Of a DNA stretch of 64,000 bases, positions 1 through 7,908 are shown in pieces. Numbering within the stretch: position 1 is the stretch's first letter; each line of letters begins with the position of its first letter. Both the position numbers and the translations under genes were made by a program. This DNA comes from Sporofaciens musculi. GTDB taxonomy: Bacteria; Bacillota; Clostridia; Lachnospirales; Lachnospiraceae. Under the pieces are notes generated by a model. That model saw only the letters and a list, made by a program, of their open reading frames with translations. It made no database searches and was not told where the DNA came from. The stretch covers positions 806,501 through 870,500 of the forward strand of contig NZ_WUQX01000001.1 in assembly GCF_009830285.1 (NCBI RefSeq), written 5' to 3'.

Positions 1-2
1 CA

Positions 3-182
3 AGGCGGGCGGCATCGGCGGATATGGATATTCCCGGCACAGGCTTTTCAGAAAAAGAACAGGGCATTGTCAGCCTTGCGGGTGTGCGTGACGTGCTGTT
101 CCAGTGCCTTTTGTTTGACACTGTAAAATATGGGGAAGGCGTGTTATGCGCTGACCTTTGCACAATCTACTGTTTAAAATAG
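3..182 (+). CDS. C-terminal fragment of an unknown ICE protein
   Basis: An open frame enters from the left edge and stops at TAG 180-182, giving 59 residues without a start. It ends 50 bases before the next gene and has the same GC-balanced composition as the downstream transfer genes, so it is probably the 3' end of an ICE gene. I do not recognise a family. The other two forward frames are closed across this stretch. Confidence 0.45.
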   Translation, partial: RRAASADMDIPGTGFSEKEQGIVSLAGVRDVLFQCLLFDTVKYGEGVLCADLCTIYCLK

Positions 183-191
183 AATCAATAG

Positions 192-214
192 CTTTTGGAC
201 TTTTTGTCCAGAAG
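192..214 (+). repeat. Dispersed palindromic repeat, copy 1
   Basis: A 23-bp imperfect palindrome with core GGACTTTTTGTCC. It lies in the gap between two genes, just ahead of the ribosome binding site of the gene at 233. Five other copies are at 1285, 1762, 6790, 14029 and 14188. Confidence 0.8.
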
Positions 215-232
215 TGAGTTAGGAGGTGCGCT

Positions 233-601
233 ATGGCGGAAAAATATATTACGGAAGAACAGCGGGCAAAATGCCGGAAAGTGGCGGATGCGTTTGCGGA
301 ACTGTATGAGCTGGCAGATGTAATGGTGGCGGATGCCGGGAGGTTCGGCTTTGTCCGTCTGCAATGGTTCAGTGAGGGAGAAGGCTTTGATTCGGCAATG
401 GCATTTTCGGACAGCATGGAACTGTTTGAGGAACTCTGGCGGATATGGTATGAACATGAGGTCTTAACGCCTGTTTTGGGTACGCCGCTTGCGGAGCTTG
501 ACTATGACGAGATATTCAGGTCGCTTTCCAAAGACAGGCAGGAGGAAATCTTGGAAAAGAAGAAATATTTTATTTCCCGGTGTGAAGATGCTTTCGCTTA
601 G
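233..601 (+). CDS. Conserved ICE hypothetical protein, 122 aa
   Basis: A well-formed small gene with AGGAGG seven bases before the ATG. The product is acidic, probably helical, and has no signal peptide, membrane segment or metal-binding motif that I can see. It is rich in aromatic residues around 50-70. It belongs to the run of small genes upstream of pcfB and virD4 and is preceded by copy 1 of the palindromic repeat. Function unknown. That it is real rests on the ribosome binding site, the uninterrupted frame and its codirectional neighbours. Confidence 0.7.
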   Translation: MAEKYITEEQRAKCRKVADAFAELYELADVMVADAGRFGFVRLQWFSEGEGFDSAMAFSDSMELFEELWRIWYEHEVLTPVLGTPLAELDYDEIFRSLSKDRQEEILEKKKYFISRCEDAFA

Positions 602-675
602 GTGGCAGATATTTTTTACAATTTCGGGGCGTTTTCTGCTAAAATAGACCGTATCAGGGTAAAGGAGTGGTGTGT

Positions 676-1206
676 TTGGGAAACAGGAAGCGCCTGAAAA
701 GGGCAGACAGGACATATAAAGACTTAAAGCAGAAGCAGAAAGCAGGAATAGCAGACAGTATGTTCCAAAAGACCTGTGATTATTACAGGGAGCATGGCAG
801 GATGCCGGAAGGAGAGGACTGTGAAAAAATTGTGGGGCAGATTTACCAGAGGGTAAAGGGGATAGCGGAAAAGGCTTCTTTTGATGAAGTATACAGCCTG
901 TACCTTTACCGTCTGCCACGTTATGAAACGAGGATTGCAGAGAACGGGCTTCCGGAAAAGAAAGAGAAAAAGAAAGAAGATGCCGACAAGCCGAAAGTAA
1001 AGCAGATAGGCAGGAGCAAAAAAGTATGCCCGAACTGCGGAAGGAAGATGAAACAGCAGTTTATCGGGTTACAGCACTGCAAATGCGGCATAAGTTGGAA
1101 AAAAGACATCGGATATTTTGAGCGTACCGGGGATATGGTTTTCGCTCTGGAACGGAGGAAAGTAGGGAAAAAGACAAAGCAGTGTCCGGTAATCCGATAC
1201 AGATAA
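676..1206 (+). CDS. Small basic protein with a zinc-ribbon-like motif
   Basis: The frame opens at GTG 667, but the AAAGGAG at 661-667 would overlap that codon. The TTG at 676, eight bases downstream of it, is the better start and gives 176 residues. The product is lysine/arginine-rich. Near residues 115-140 it has a CPNCG knuckle followed by a CKCG pair, which together would hold one zinc ion. This suggests a nucleic-acid-binding or accessory role in the element, but that is inference. It is followed by a rho-independent terminator at 1229-1272. Confidence 0.65.
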   Translation: MGNRKRLKRADRTYKDLKQKQKAGIADSMFQKTCDYYREHGRMPEGEDCEKIVGQIYQRVKGIAEKASFDEVYSLYLYRLPRYETRIAENGLPEKKEKKKEDADKPKVKQIGRSKKVCPNCGRKMKQQFIGLQHCKCGISWKKDIGYFERTGDMVFALERRKVGKKTKQCPVIRYR

Positions 1207-1228
1207 TTAAATACCAGAAACAGCGTGA

Positions 1229-1272
1229 GGGCAGTTATAGACCGTAAACAGCGGTTTGTAGCTGCCCTTTTT
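1229..1272 (+). terminator. Rho-independent terminator
   Basis: GGGCAG (1229-1234) pairs with CTGCCC (1262-1267), with a further ACCG/CGGT inner stem, followed at once by TTTTT. It closes the zinc-ribbon gene and precedes copy 2 of the palindromic repeat. Confidence 0.75.
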
Positions 1273-1284
1273 GCGTTTAAGTAA

Positions 1285-1307
1285 CTTTTGGACTTTTTGT
1301 CCAGAAG
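1285..1307 (+). repeat. Dispersed palindromic repeat, copy 2
   Basis: Same 23 bases as copy 1 in the same orientation. It lies directly after a terminator and directly ahead of the ribosome binding site of the next gene. Confidence 0.8.
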
Positions 1308-1323
1308 CAGAATGGAGGATGTA

Positions 1324-1749
1324 ATGAAAAAAAGAGAGTTCCAGAAAAAAGCAACAGCGGAGCTATTGAAAAGGCTGGCGGCGGTCTGTGCGGAGTTGGG
1401 GGAGAATCCCAACATTACAGTATCGTCAAAGTTCCACAGTTCCTATTTTAAGCTGCGGAATGACTATAACCTGATGCAGATTTCCGTCAAGCAGACAGGG
1501 GAGCTTAGTTACCAGCTTACGGATATGCTTGGCAGCACTGGCGGGAAGCGGATTTACTATGAATATCGTGAGAATGATGATTTTACACGCATCATAGAAA
1601 AGTTTTGCGGCGATTTTGCAAGGTTTTATAAGGATTTCCTGTTATCCGGCACACTGCATGACTTCTGTGACATAAAGCTGTCATACGGGGAGGACGCAGG
1701 CGCAGGACTGGAAGAATACGAATCCTGTATCCGTTCCGGGTGCTTATAG
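1324..1749 (+). CDS. Conserved ICE hypothetical protein, 141 aa
   Basis: The frame opens earlier at 1288, but that ATG is inside the palindromic repeat. ATG 1324 follows GGAGG at 1314-1318 with good spacing, so I take it as the start. The 141-residue product begins with a basic helical segment and contains a mixed region with many tyrosine and phenylalanine residues. There are no membrane segments and no recognised motif. It is one of the small genes bracketed by palindrome copies 2 and 3 upstream of pcfB. Confidence 0.65.
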   Translation: MKKREFQKKATAELLKRLAAVCAELGENPNITVSSKFHSSYFKLRNDYNLMQISVKQTGELSYQLTDMLGSTGGKRIYYEYRENDDFTRIIEKFCGDFARFYKDFLLSGTLHDFCDIKLSYGEDAGAGLEEYESCIRSGCL

Positions 1750-1761
1750 GATAAAAAACAG

Positions 1762-1784
1762 CTTTTGGACTTTTTGTCCAGAAG
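1762..1784 (+). repeat. Dispersed palindromic repeat, copy 3
   Basis: Exact 23-bp match to copies 1 and 2 in the same orientation. It precedes the leader peptide and hairpin at 1800-1849, upstream of the pcfB-virD4 operon. Confidence 0.8.
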
Positions 1785-1799
1785 TGGGAAGGAGAGCTT

Positions 1800-1838
1800 A
1801 TGAAATATTTAATTCGCAGGCTGTACGTCCCACCCTGA
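1800..1838 (+). CDS. Putative 12-residue leader peptide upstream of pcfB
   Basis: ATG 1800 is preceded by GGAGAG at a workable distance. The frame reads MKYLIRRLYVPP and stops at TGA 1836-1838. The stop lies in the loop of a 10-bp hairpin (1821-1849) and the last sense codons form the 5' arm, so a ribosome translating the peptide would keep the hairpin open. The peptide ends in two prolines immediately before the stop, a context known from other peptides to slow termination. This is a regulatory proposal, not a recognised family. Confidence 0.35.
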   Translation: MKYLIRRLYVPP

Positions 1839-1849
1839 CGGGCGTACAG
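1821..1849 (+). promoter_or_regulatory. Hairpin overlapping the leader peptide stop
   Basis: CTGTACGTCC (1821-1830) pairs with GGGCGTACAG (1840-1849) across a nine-base loop, with one G-T wobble. An A-rich run and the AAGGAGG of pcfB follow. No T-run follows on the plus strand, so this is not a simple terminator. Confidence 0.5.
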
Positions 1850-1875
1850 CAATAAAAAAAGAAGGAGGAAAAACC

Positions 1876-2352
1876 ATGCAGGAGGAAGTGACACAGAAAA
1901 CCATTGCCCTTGTGTTTAAATCTTCCCGGCTGACTGCCGACGTGCTGAAAAAGGCTATGAAGATGTATCTGGAACACCGGAAACAGGGAAAGCAGATGCC
2001 GCATGGGAAAATATCAGTGAAAGAGCTGGTCGGTCAGGGTATGGGCGCTTCGAGCATTGAGGTGACGGATAACAACATCAAGTCCTTTGAGAGAGTGGCA
2101 AAGAAGTATAACGTGCAGTTCGCTGTGAAGAAGGATAAGACGGAAAAGCCGCCGAAGCACATCGTATTATTCAAGGGCAAAGATGCCGACGTAATAACGC
2201 AGGCATTTAAGGAGTTTGTAAAAGTTAATGAGAAAAAGCATAACCGCATCTCCGTAAAGGAGAAGCTGGCGCAGTTCCGGGAGCAGTTAGGAAAAGACAA
2301 AAACCGGGAGAGGGCAAGGGAACACCAGAAGGACAGGGGGCAGTCATTATGA
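1876..2352 (+). CDS. pcfB: PcfB family protein (DUF3801)
   Basis: A 158-residue cytoplasmic protein with the layout of the PcfB/DUF3801 family, which accompanies the VirD4 coupling protein in Gram-positive conjugation systems. The N-terminal half carries short helices and a GKISVKEL segment. The C-terminal third is lysine/arginine-rich and contains an RISVKEKLA box. Variants of that box recur at the C-termini of three other proteins in this element (near 32.2, 33.1 and 37.8 kb). It is preceded by AAGGAGG, and its stop overlaps the virD4 start as ATGA, which implies translational coupling. Confidence 0.85.
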   Translation: MQEEVTQKTIALVFKSSRLTADVLKKAMKMYLEHRKQGKQMPHGKISVKELVGQGMGASSIEVTDNNIKSFERVAKKYNVQFAVKKDKTEKPPKHIVLFKGKDADVITQAFKEFVKVNEKKHNRISVKEKLAQFREQLGKDKNRERAREHQKDRGQSL

Positions 2353-3869
2353 GTAAAATCGTAGAGGGCATTGCCAAAGACCTAAAGTCAATCCCTGAAA
2401 AGCTCAAGGCAAAGACGGGGAATGTTGACAAAAAGAAACTTTTCCTTATGAACCTCCCCTATGCGCTTGCCGGGTATTTCTGCGACAAAATTGCGTGGCT
2501 GTGGCGGGTATCGCCGGGGCAGGATGCTTCCGCAAAGGCGATGGCGGTCATGGCGGGGATGGAGGACTTATTTTCCAACCCGTTACCAAGTTTCCACCCA
2601 AAAGATTTGCTGATAGGGATAGGGTGTGGCATTGCGCTCCGCCTTATAGTGTATTTCAAAGCCAAGAACGCCAAGAAGTTCCGGCATGGCATGGAGTACG
2701 GTTCTGCAAGGTGGGGGACAGCGAAAGACATTGAGCCTTATGTCGATCCGGTATTTGAGAACAACGTGTTACTCACAGAAACGGAAAGGCTGATGATGTC
2801 CGGCAGACCAAAACAGCCGAAGTATGCGAGGAATAAAAATATCCTTGTTATCGGCGGTTCTGGTTCGGGCAAGACGAGGTTTTTCGTAAAACCGAACCTG
2901 ATGCAGATGCACTCATCGTATGTTGTCACTGATCCGAAGGGGACAGTGTTAGTGGAGTGCGGAAAAATGCTCTTAAAGAACAATTACCGGGTGAAAGTGC
3001 TGAATACCATTAACTTTAAAAAGTCCATGAACTATAACCCTCTCGTTTATATCCGGAGCGAGAAGGACATTTTGAAACTCGTAAACACAATCATTTTAAA
3101 CACCAAAGGGGAGGGGCAGCAATCCGGCGAAGATTTTTGGGTGAAAGCCGAAAAGCTCTATTACACCGCACTGATCGGGTACATCTGGTATGAGTGCGTG
3201 GAGGAAGAACAGAATTTCACTACTCTGCTTGACATGATAAATGCCAGCGAAGCAAGGGAGGATGACGAGGAATTTAAAAATCCCGTTGATTTGATGTTCG
3301 ATGAGCTGGAGGAAAGAGAGCCGGAGCATTTTGCAGTAAAGCAGTATAAAAAATACAAACTGGCGGCGGGCAAGACAGCGAAAAGCATCTTAATTAGCTG
3401 CGGCGCACGTTTAGCCCCCTTTGACATCAAGGAGCTGCGTGACCTGACAAGCTATGACGAGTTGGGACTGGATATGATTGGGGATGAAAAGACAGCGCTG
3501 TTTGTCATTATCTCCGATACCGATGACACGTTCAATTTTATTGTGTCTATCATGTATACGCAGCTTTTCAACCTGCTCTGTGACAGGGCGGACGATGTGT
3601 ATCATGGCAGGCTGCCCGTCCATGTGCGCTGCTTGCTCGATGAGTTTGCCAATATCGGGCAAATACCAAAATTTGAGAAGCTGATTGCCACAATCCGAAG
3701 CCGGGAAATATCAGCTTCCATTATCTTGCAGTCAAAGTCGCAGCTTAAAGCGATTTATAAGGACAATGCCGACACCATTGAAGGGAATTGTGATACCACC
3801 TTATTCCTCGGAGGGAAGGAAAAGACCACCTTAAAAGAGATGGCGGAAATTTTGGGTAAGGAAACGATA
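2349..3869 (+). CDS. virD4: VirD4-like coupling protein, exon 1 (codons 1-507)
   Basis: The type IV coupling ATPase that brings the relaxase-DNA complex to the transfer channel. Two N-terminal hydrophobic stretches (about residues 35-55 and 90-105) anchor it in the membrane. Walker A GGSGSGKT is near residue 170, and the Walker B region LLDEFANIG is near 430. The coding frame is cut after codon 507 by a group II intron whose GTGCG start is at 3870. Joining to 6418 restores the frame and gives 613 residues. Unspliced, the frame runs nine residues into the intron and stops at 3896, losing the C-terminal 106 residues. Confidence 0.92.
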
Positions 3870-4500
3870 GTGCGCCCGTTAGGGTGTATGCCATAAACCG
3901 CCTTTAGCAAGCGGTAGACAAAGATATCAAAGAAAGGACGGTGAAAATTTATAGTCTATCATTCCACGACTTATCCGTGAGGGGAAACCCTCTGGGGAGT
4001 GTAGCATGTCGTTGTTATAGCCGCCACTATTAACGCTATAACTGGCATAAAACGGCGCAATCTTCTAACCGCTGTTTTATGTGGGGATGAAAATCCGTGT
4101 ATGAGGATGAAAGCTAAACTGCTTGATTGGTAGCCGGAGCCTGGGAGTATCTGGCCTACGTGCGAAAGAAGATGAAACGCACGGTGCTTTGGCGTCTGTC
4201 GCTCAATCGTCGGCAGACGTGCGATATCCAAAGCAGGGCAAGCCTTAGATTAGGTTGAACGGCGAACGCCACATATCTACAAAGATTACCGACAACACGG
4301 AACGCTAAGTATGGCATACGCTACCGGGGATGACCTAAACCCGCCCATATGCGGGCATGGTTACACAGCTCCCATAGTAGCCCGTGGACTCTGGATTTAC
4401 AGGGATAGCCGTAAAAACGGAAGCGGGAGAGCCGCCCACATGACGAAGGGGAGCAGTATGCTTTTAATACAGAGAAAGAAAGGAAGGTGCGTGAGGCATC

Positions 4501-6327
4501 ATGAGAAATCCAACTGATGTATTGAATAGCCTAAACAAACAGTCTAAAGATTTATCGTATAGGTTCCAAAGGCTCTACCGGAACCTGTACAACCCGGAGT
4601 TTTACCTTTTGGCATATAGAAATATCTACGCCAATGAGGGAAGCATGACGCCGGGTGTGGATGGTGAAACACTGGACGGAATGAGCAGTCCGAGAATAGA
4701 GCGTATCATCAGCGCATTAAAAGACCGTTCTTACCGCCCAAAACCTGCACGGCGTACATATATTGCAAAGAAAAACAGCAGTAAGAAGCGTCCGCTTGGG
4801 ATTCCTTCCGGGGATGACAAGCTGGTGCAGGAAGTAGTCCGAATGATATTGGAAAGCATTTATGAGCCAACCTTCTCCGACTATTCCCACGGATTCCGCC
4901 CGAAAAGGAGCTGCCATACAGCCCTCGAACAGATACAGCGGACATTTGCGGGGGCAAACTGGTTTGTGGAAGGTGACATTCAGGCATGTTTTGACAGCTT
5001 CGACCACCATGTTATCATTGATATTCTGCGCAGGCGCATTGATGACGAAGCTTTTATCTCATTGATGTGGAAATTTCTGAAAGCCGGATATATGGAACAA
5101 TGGCAGTACAACAGGACTTACTGCGGCACTCCGCAGGGTTCCGGTATCAGTCCCATATTGGCAAATATTTACCTGCATGAATTGGATATGTATGTGGAGG
5201 AATACAAAGAAGGCTTTATAAAAGGGAACCGGGTAAACCGTAAAGTGAACCCGGAATACGCCAGACGGAACCGTGAAGTGCAGAAGTTCATGCGCCAGAA
5301 CAGGGAAGTATGGGATACGCTTACCGAAGCCGAAAAGAAAGAACGTGCCGGGGAATTACGCAGACTGCGGGAGAAACAGAGGGAAATCCCGTCTAAGCAG
5401 TTCAGGGATGAAACCTATAAAAACCTGCAATACGTCCGTTATGCGGATGACTTTATCATAAGCATTATCGGGAGCAAAAGGGATGCGGAAGAATTAAAAG
5501 CAGACCTTGCTGTATTCCTCAAAGAAAAATTAAACCTTACGCTGTCAGTGGAGAAAACCAAAATCACCTATGCTACTGACCGGGCGAGATTCCTCGGCTA
5601 TGATATCTCTATTTCAAAGAGCCGGGAAATCACAAAACGCCAAGGCAGGAAAGTGAAAGGGTACAGCGGCGCAGTAAAGTTATACATGCCGCATGAAAAA
5701 TGGGAATCAAAACTGTTGGAGTATGGCGCAATCCGTATCAAGAAGGACAAAGTTACACAAAAAGAGCATTGGAAAGCCATTCACAGACCACAGCTCATTA
5801 ACCGTAAGGATATCGAAATCCTGTCAAAGTACAACTCTGAAATCAGAGGTTTGTACAACTATTACTCACTGGCATGTAATGTATGCGCAATGAGCAAGTA
5901 TGCGAGTTTAATGCATTATAGTATGTTGAAAACATTCGCAAATAAATACCGCACAAAGACCAGAAAAATCAAAAAGAGATATTTCAGAAATGGACGGTTT
6001 ACAGTCATTTATAAGACAAAAGGCGGTATGAAGGAGAGCGTATTTTACAGAGGGCCTTTTATCCGCAAGGACAAGCCTAATGTGCCGCAGGCAGATATCC
6101 TGCCCGCCTATAAGCGGTATGATAAACCGAACCGCATAGCGGCAAAACTGCGCTCCAAAACCTGTGAACTCTGCGGACAGTACACAAATGACGTGGAGAT
6201 TCATCAGGTGAAACGGCTGAAAAGCCTTAGCGGTAAATATGAGTGGGAAAAAGTTATGTTAAAGAACCATAGGAAAACGCTGGCAGTATGCCCGGCGTGC
6301 CACCGTGAGATACACGGAAAAGACTGA
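4501..6327 (+). CDS. ltrA: Group II intron-encoded reverse transcriptase/maturase, 608 aa
   Basis: A multifunctional intron protein that assists RNA splicing and carries out retrohoming. The reverse transcriptase domain (about residues 70-380) shows RPLGIPS, GFRPKRSCH, GTPQGSGISP and the catalytic YADD. The maturase X domain follows. The C-terminus has a zinc-bearing HNH endonuclease module with CELC, a histidine, then CPAC and HREIH. The length is normal and no stop or frameshift interrupts it. It sits wholly inside intron 1 and is only distantly similar to the second intron protein at 7909, so the two introns were acquired separately. Confidence 0.95.
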   Translation: MRNPTDVLNSLNKQSKDLSYRFQRLYRNLYNPEFYLLAYRNIYANEGSMTPGVDGETLDGMSSPRIERIISALKDRSYRPKPARRTYIAKKNSSKKRPLGIPSGDDKLVQEVVRMILESIYEPTFSDYSHGFRPKRSCHTALEQIQRTFAGANWFVEGDIQACFDSFDHHVIIDILRRRIDDEAFISLMWKFLKAGYMEQWQYNRTYCGTPQGSGISPILANIYLHELDMYVEEYKEGFIKGNRVNRKVNPEYARRNREVQKFMRQNREVWDTLTEAEKKERAGELRRLREKQREIPSKQFRDETYKNLQYVRYADDFIISIIGSKRDAEELKADLAVFLKEKLNLTLSVEKTKITYATDRARFLGYDISISKSREITKRQGRKVKGYSGAVKLYMPHEKWESKLLEYGAIRIKKDKVTQKEHWKAIHRPQLINRKDIEILSKYNSEIRGLYNYYSLACNVCAMSKYASLMHYSMLKTFANKYRTKTRKIKKRYFRNGRFTVIYKTKGGMKESVFYRGPFIRKDKPNVPQADILPAYKRYDKPNRIAAKLRSKTCELCGQYTNDVEIHQVKRLKSLSGKYEWEKVMLKNHRKTLAVCPACHREIHGKD

Positions 6328-6351
6328 TTTTGTTAGTTGATGGCATATGGA

Positions 6352-6385
6352 GAGCCGTGTGCATCGAGAGGTGCCCGCACGGTTC
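6352..6385 (+). ncRNA. Domain V of group II intron 1
   Basis: GAGCCGTG (6352-6359) pairs with CACGGTTC (6378-6385), the usual closing stem of the catalytic domain V, located about 30 nt before the 3' splice site. Confidence 0.8.
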
Positions 6386-6417
6386 GGGAGGGAGCGTCCA
6401 CGAGGCGCTTACCTCAT

Positions 6418-6738
6418 GACCTTTACAATACCTCTGACACAAGGGGTACGTCGCAGTCCTACGGTTTAAATTATCAAAAGACCGGAAAAGAATTGATGTC
6501 GATGGATGAGATTTCGGTTATGGATGGTGGAAAATGTATCATGCAGCTTAGAGGGGTTAGACCATTCTTCTCCAATAAGTTTGACATCACAAAGCACAAG
6601 CAGTACCGGCTTCTGTCCGATTTTGATGACAAGAACGCCTTAGACATCGAAAAATATGTGAAAAACCTGTGTAAAGCAAGAGTCAGGGACAATGACACCA
6701 TTGATGAGGTGGAGGATGCGGGCGTGATTGAAGCATGA
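6418..6738 (+). CDS. virD4: VirD4-like coupling protein, exon 2 (C-terminal 106 aa)
   Basis: After splicing, codon 507 joins GAC at 6418 and reads DLYNTSDTRG and onward. That continues the expected C-terminal part of the clostridial VirD4 family (MDGGKCIMQLRGVRPF, then FDITKHKQYR). The stretch has no ribosome binding site. The open frame that extends upstream to 6337 is intron sequence (domains V and VI). Without splicing this segment would be untranslated, so coupling-protein function depends on intron 1. Confidence 0.88.
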   Translation, partial: DLYNTSDTRGTSQSYGLNYQKTGKELMSMDEISVMDGGKCIMQLRGVRPFFSNKFDITKHKQYRLLSDFDDKNALDIEKYVKNLCKARVRDNDTIDEVEDAGVIEA

Positions 6739-6789
6739 CAACTGAATATGGAAAAAACTGAATAGGGAACTTGTAAACCAGCAACAGGA

Positions 6790-6812
6790 CTTCTGGACAA
6801 AAAGTCCAAAAG
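6790..6812 (-). repeat. Dispersed palindromic repeat, copy 4 (inverted)
   Basis: Exact reverse complement of copies 1-3, lying 51 bases after the virD4 stop in the gap before maff2. Confidence 0.8.
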
Positions 6813-6925
6813 TTACGGAAACGGAGTTTTGAATGTACTTGGGAAAGGACAAAACAAAGCGTCCGGCATAGCCAATCGCCAAACTGAATATGCCGGATGC
6901 CCGCAGGGTTCTTCCTAAAGGATTG

Positions 6926-6960
6926 CCCTGTCTTTATCTTACCATAAGGCAGGGAATTTT
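6926..6960 (+). terminator. Hairpin with short T-run in the virD4-maff2 gap
   Basis: CCCTGTCTTTAT pairs with ATAAGGCAGGG (one bulge, one wobble), followed by AATTTT. It is a weak terminator or processing site in the 284-bp gap between virD4 and maff2. Apart from this hairpin and repeat copy 4 the gap holds nothing I can name. Confidence 0.45.
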
Positions 6961-7022
6961 ACACGAAAAAACTCTTTCAGAAACCAGACAAAATTATTTT
7001 TGAGAAAGAAAGAGGTAGAAAC

Positions 7023-7137
7023 ATGGCATTTTTTACAACAGCGGTAACAGGATTAAAGACAGTCGTAACAGCAATCGGAGCAGGCGTGGGCGTATGGGGC
7101 GTCATCAATCTTCTTGAAGGATATGGAAATGATAATC
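7023..7137 (+). CDS. Maff2 family protein, exon 1
   Basis: A small hydrophobic membrane protein encoded between virD4 and the VirB6-like gene in this ICE family. Exon 1 encodes the first 38 residues plus one base, with a glycine/valine-rich transmembrane helix. AAAGAAAGAGG lies ahead of the ATG. The gene is cut by the second group II intron at 7138. Joining to 9946 completes a proline codon and gives a 71-residue protein. Without splicing, translation would stop at 7154 after only five foreign residues. Confidence 0.85.
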
Positions 7138-7908
7138 GTGCGACACGTTCGTAACTGAAAAGGTTACGCACTAAGTCGAAAGGCTAAATAGCCTGAAATC
7201 TTAGGAGAACTGACAATCCGATGGGTGGAATGATAGGGTAACGCCTTGAAACGCCCACACTGATACTCCGATTGGCGGCGGTATGCAACTGCCTAACCGT
7301 CAAAAGCTCGGTGAAGTCGGCAGAGAGTGACCGTAAGCGGGATTTTTTTTACCGCACGAAACCTGTCCAGAGGTGGACGGCGTCACCTATATGCCGGGTG
7401 TCGGATACTCATGGTGAGAATGTATGAAAATACTGGCGTACTTCCGAATGTACGGGTCTAAACGTTTGGATTTGTCGAAAGGCATTTCCCCATTAAATTG
7501 GGGTGTCCGTGGATTAGTAAGATTGGTTGTTATGAACGTCCACATACCGTTACAGGCGGTAAGATTCTTTGAATTGGACACAGGCTTAGAGGAAGCGCCT
7601 AAAAGTATTCAATGATAGGATTGTTGGAACGTGGTAAACCGGGACGTGAATGATAAGGCTGTTGCAGGCTGATGTCACGCTGATAAGGAAAAGCGAAAAC
7701 CAGCAGGGAATGCTGGTATATCAGTTATGATATTCCACTATCGCTATAACTTATCTTAATTCTGGCGAAAGTGGTGGCACAGTACCTATGAAGCGGGAAT
7801 AAAAAGCCCGTGGAGGGATAGCCACCAGTCGGATTTAGAAACAAAAACTGAAAACATAACAAACACAGCTTCGAGTATGACAAAGAAAATCCTAACCGAA
7901 AGGGGTGG

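Larger units (their letters stand above)
3870..6417 (+). mobile_element. Group II intron 1, inserted in virD4
   Basis: The 2548-nt element begins GTGCG, close to the group II 5' consensus GUGYG. It ends in AT, matching the 3' AY rule, directly before the codon that restores VirD4. A domain V hairpin is at 6352-6385 and a domain VI-like stem follows it. It encodes its own reverse transcriptase-maturase-HNH protein at 4501-6327. The first 630 nt are non-coding and would form domains I-III. The clean exon join argues for an intact, probably splicing-competent intron. Confidence 0.92.

Noticed and set aside
192..1784. The palindromic repeats as a CRISPR array
   Set aside because: Spacing is irregular (hundreds of bases to kilobases), genes lie between copies, orientation varies and no cas genes are present.
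6337..6417. Start of the VirD4 C-terminal ORF at 6337
   Set aside because: That stretch is intron domain V/VI; only codons from 6418 match the VirD4 family.
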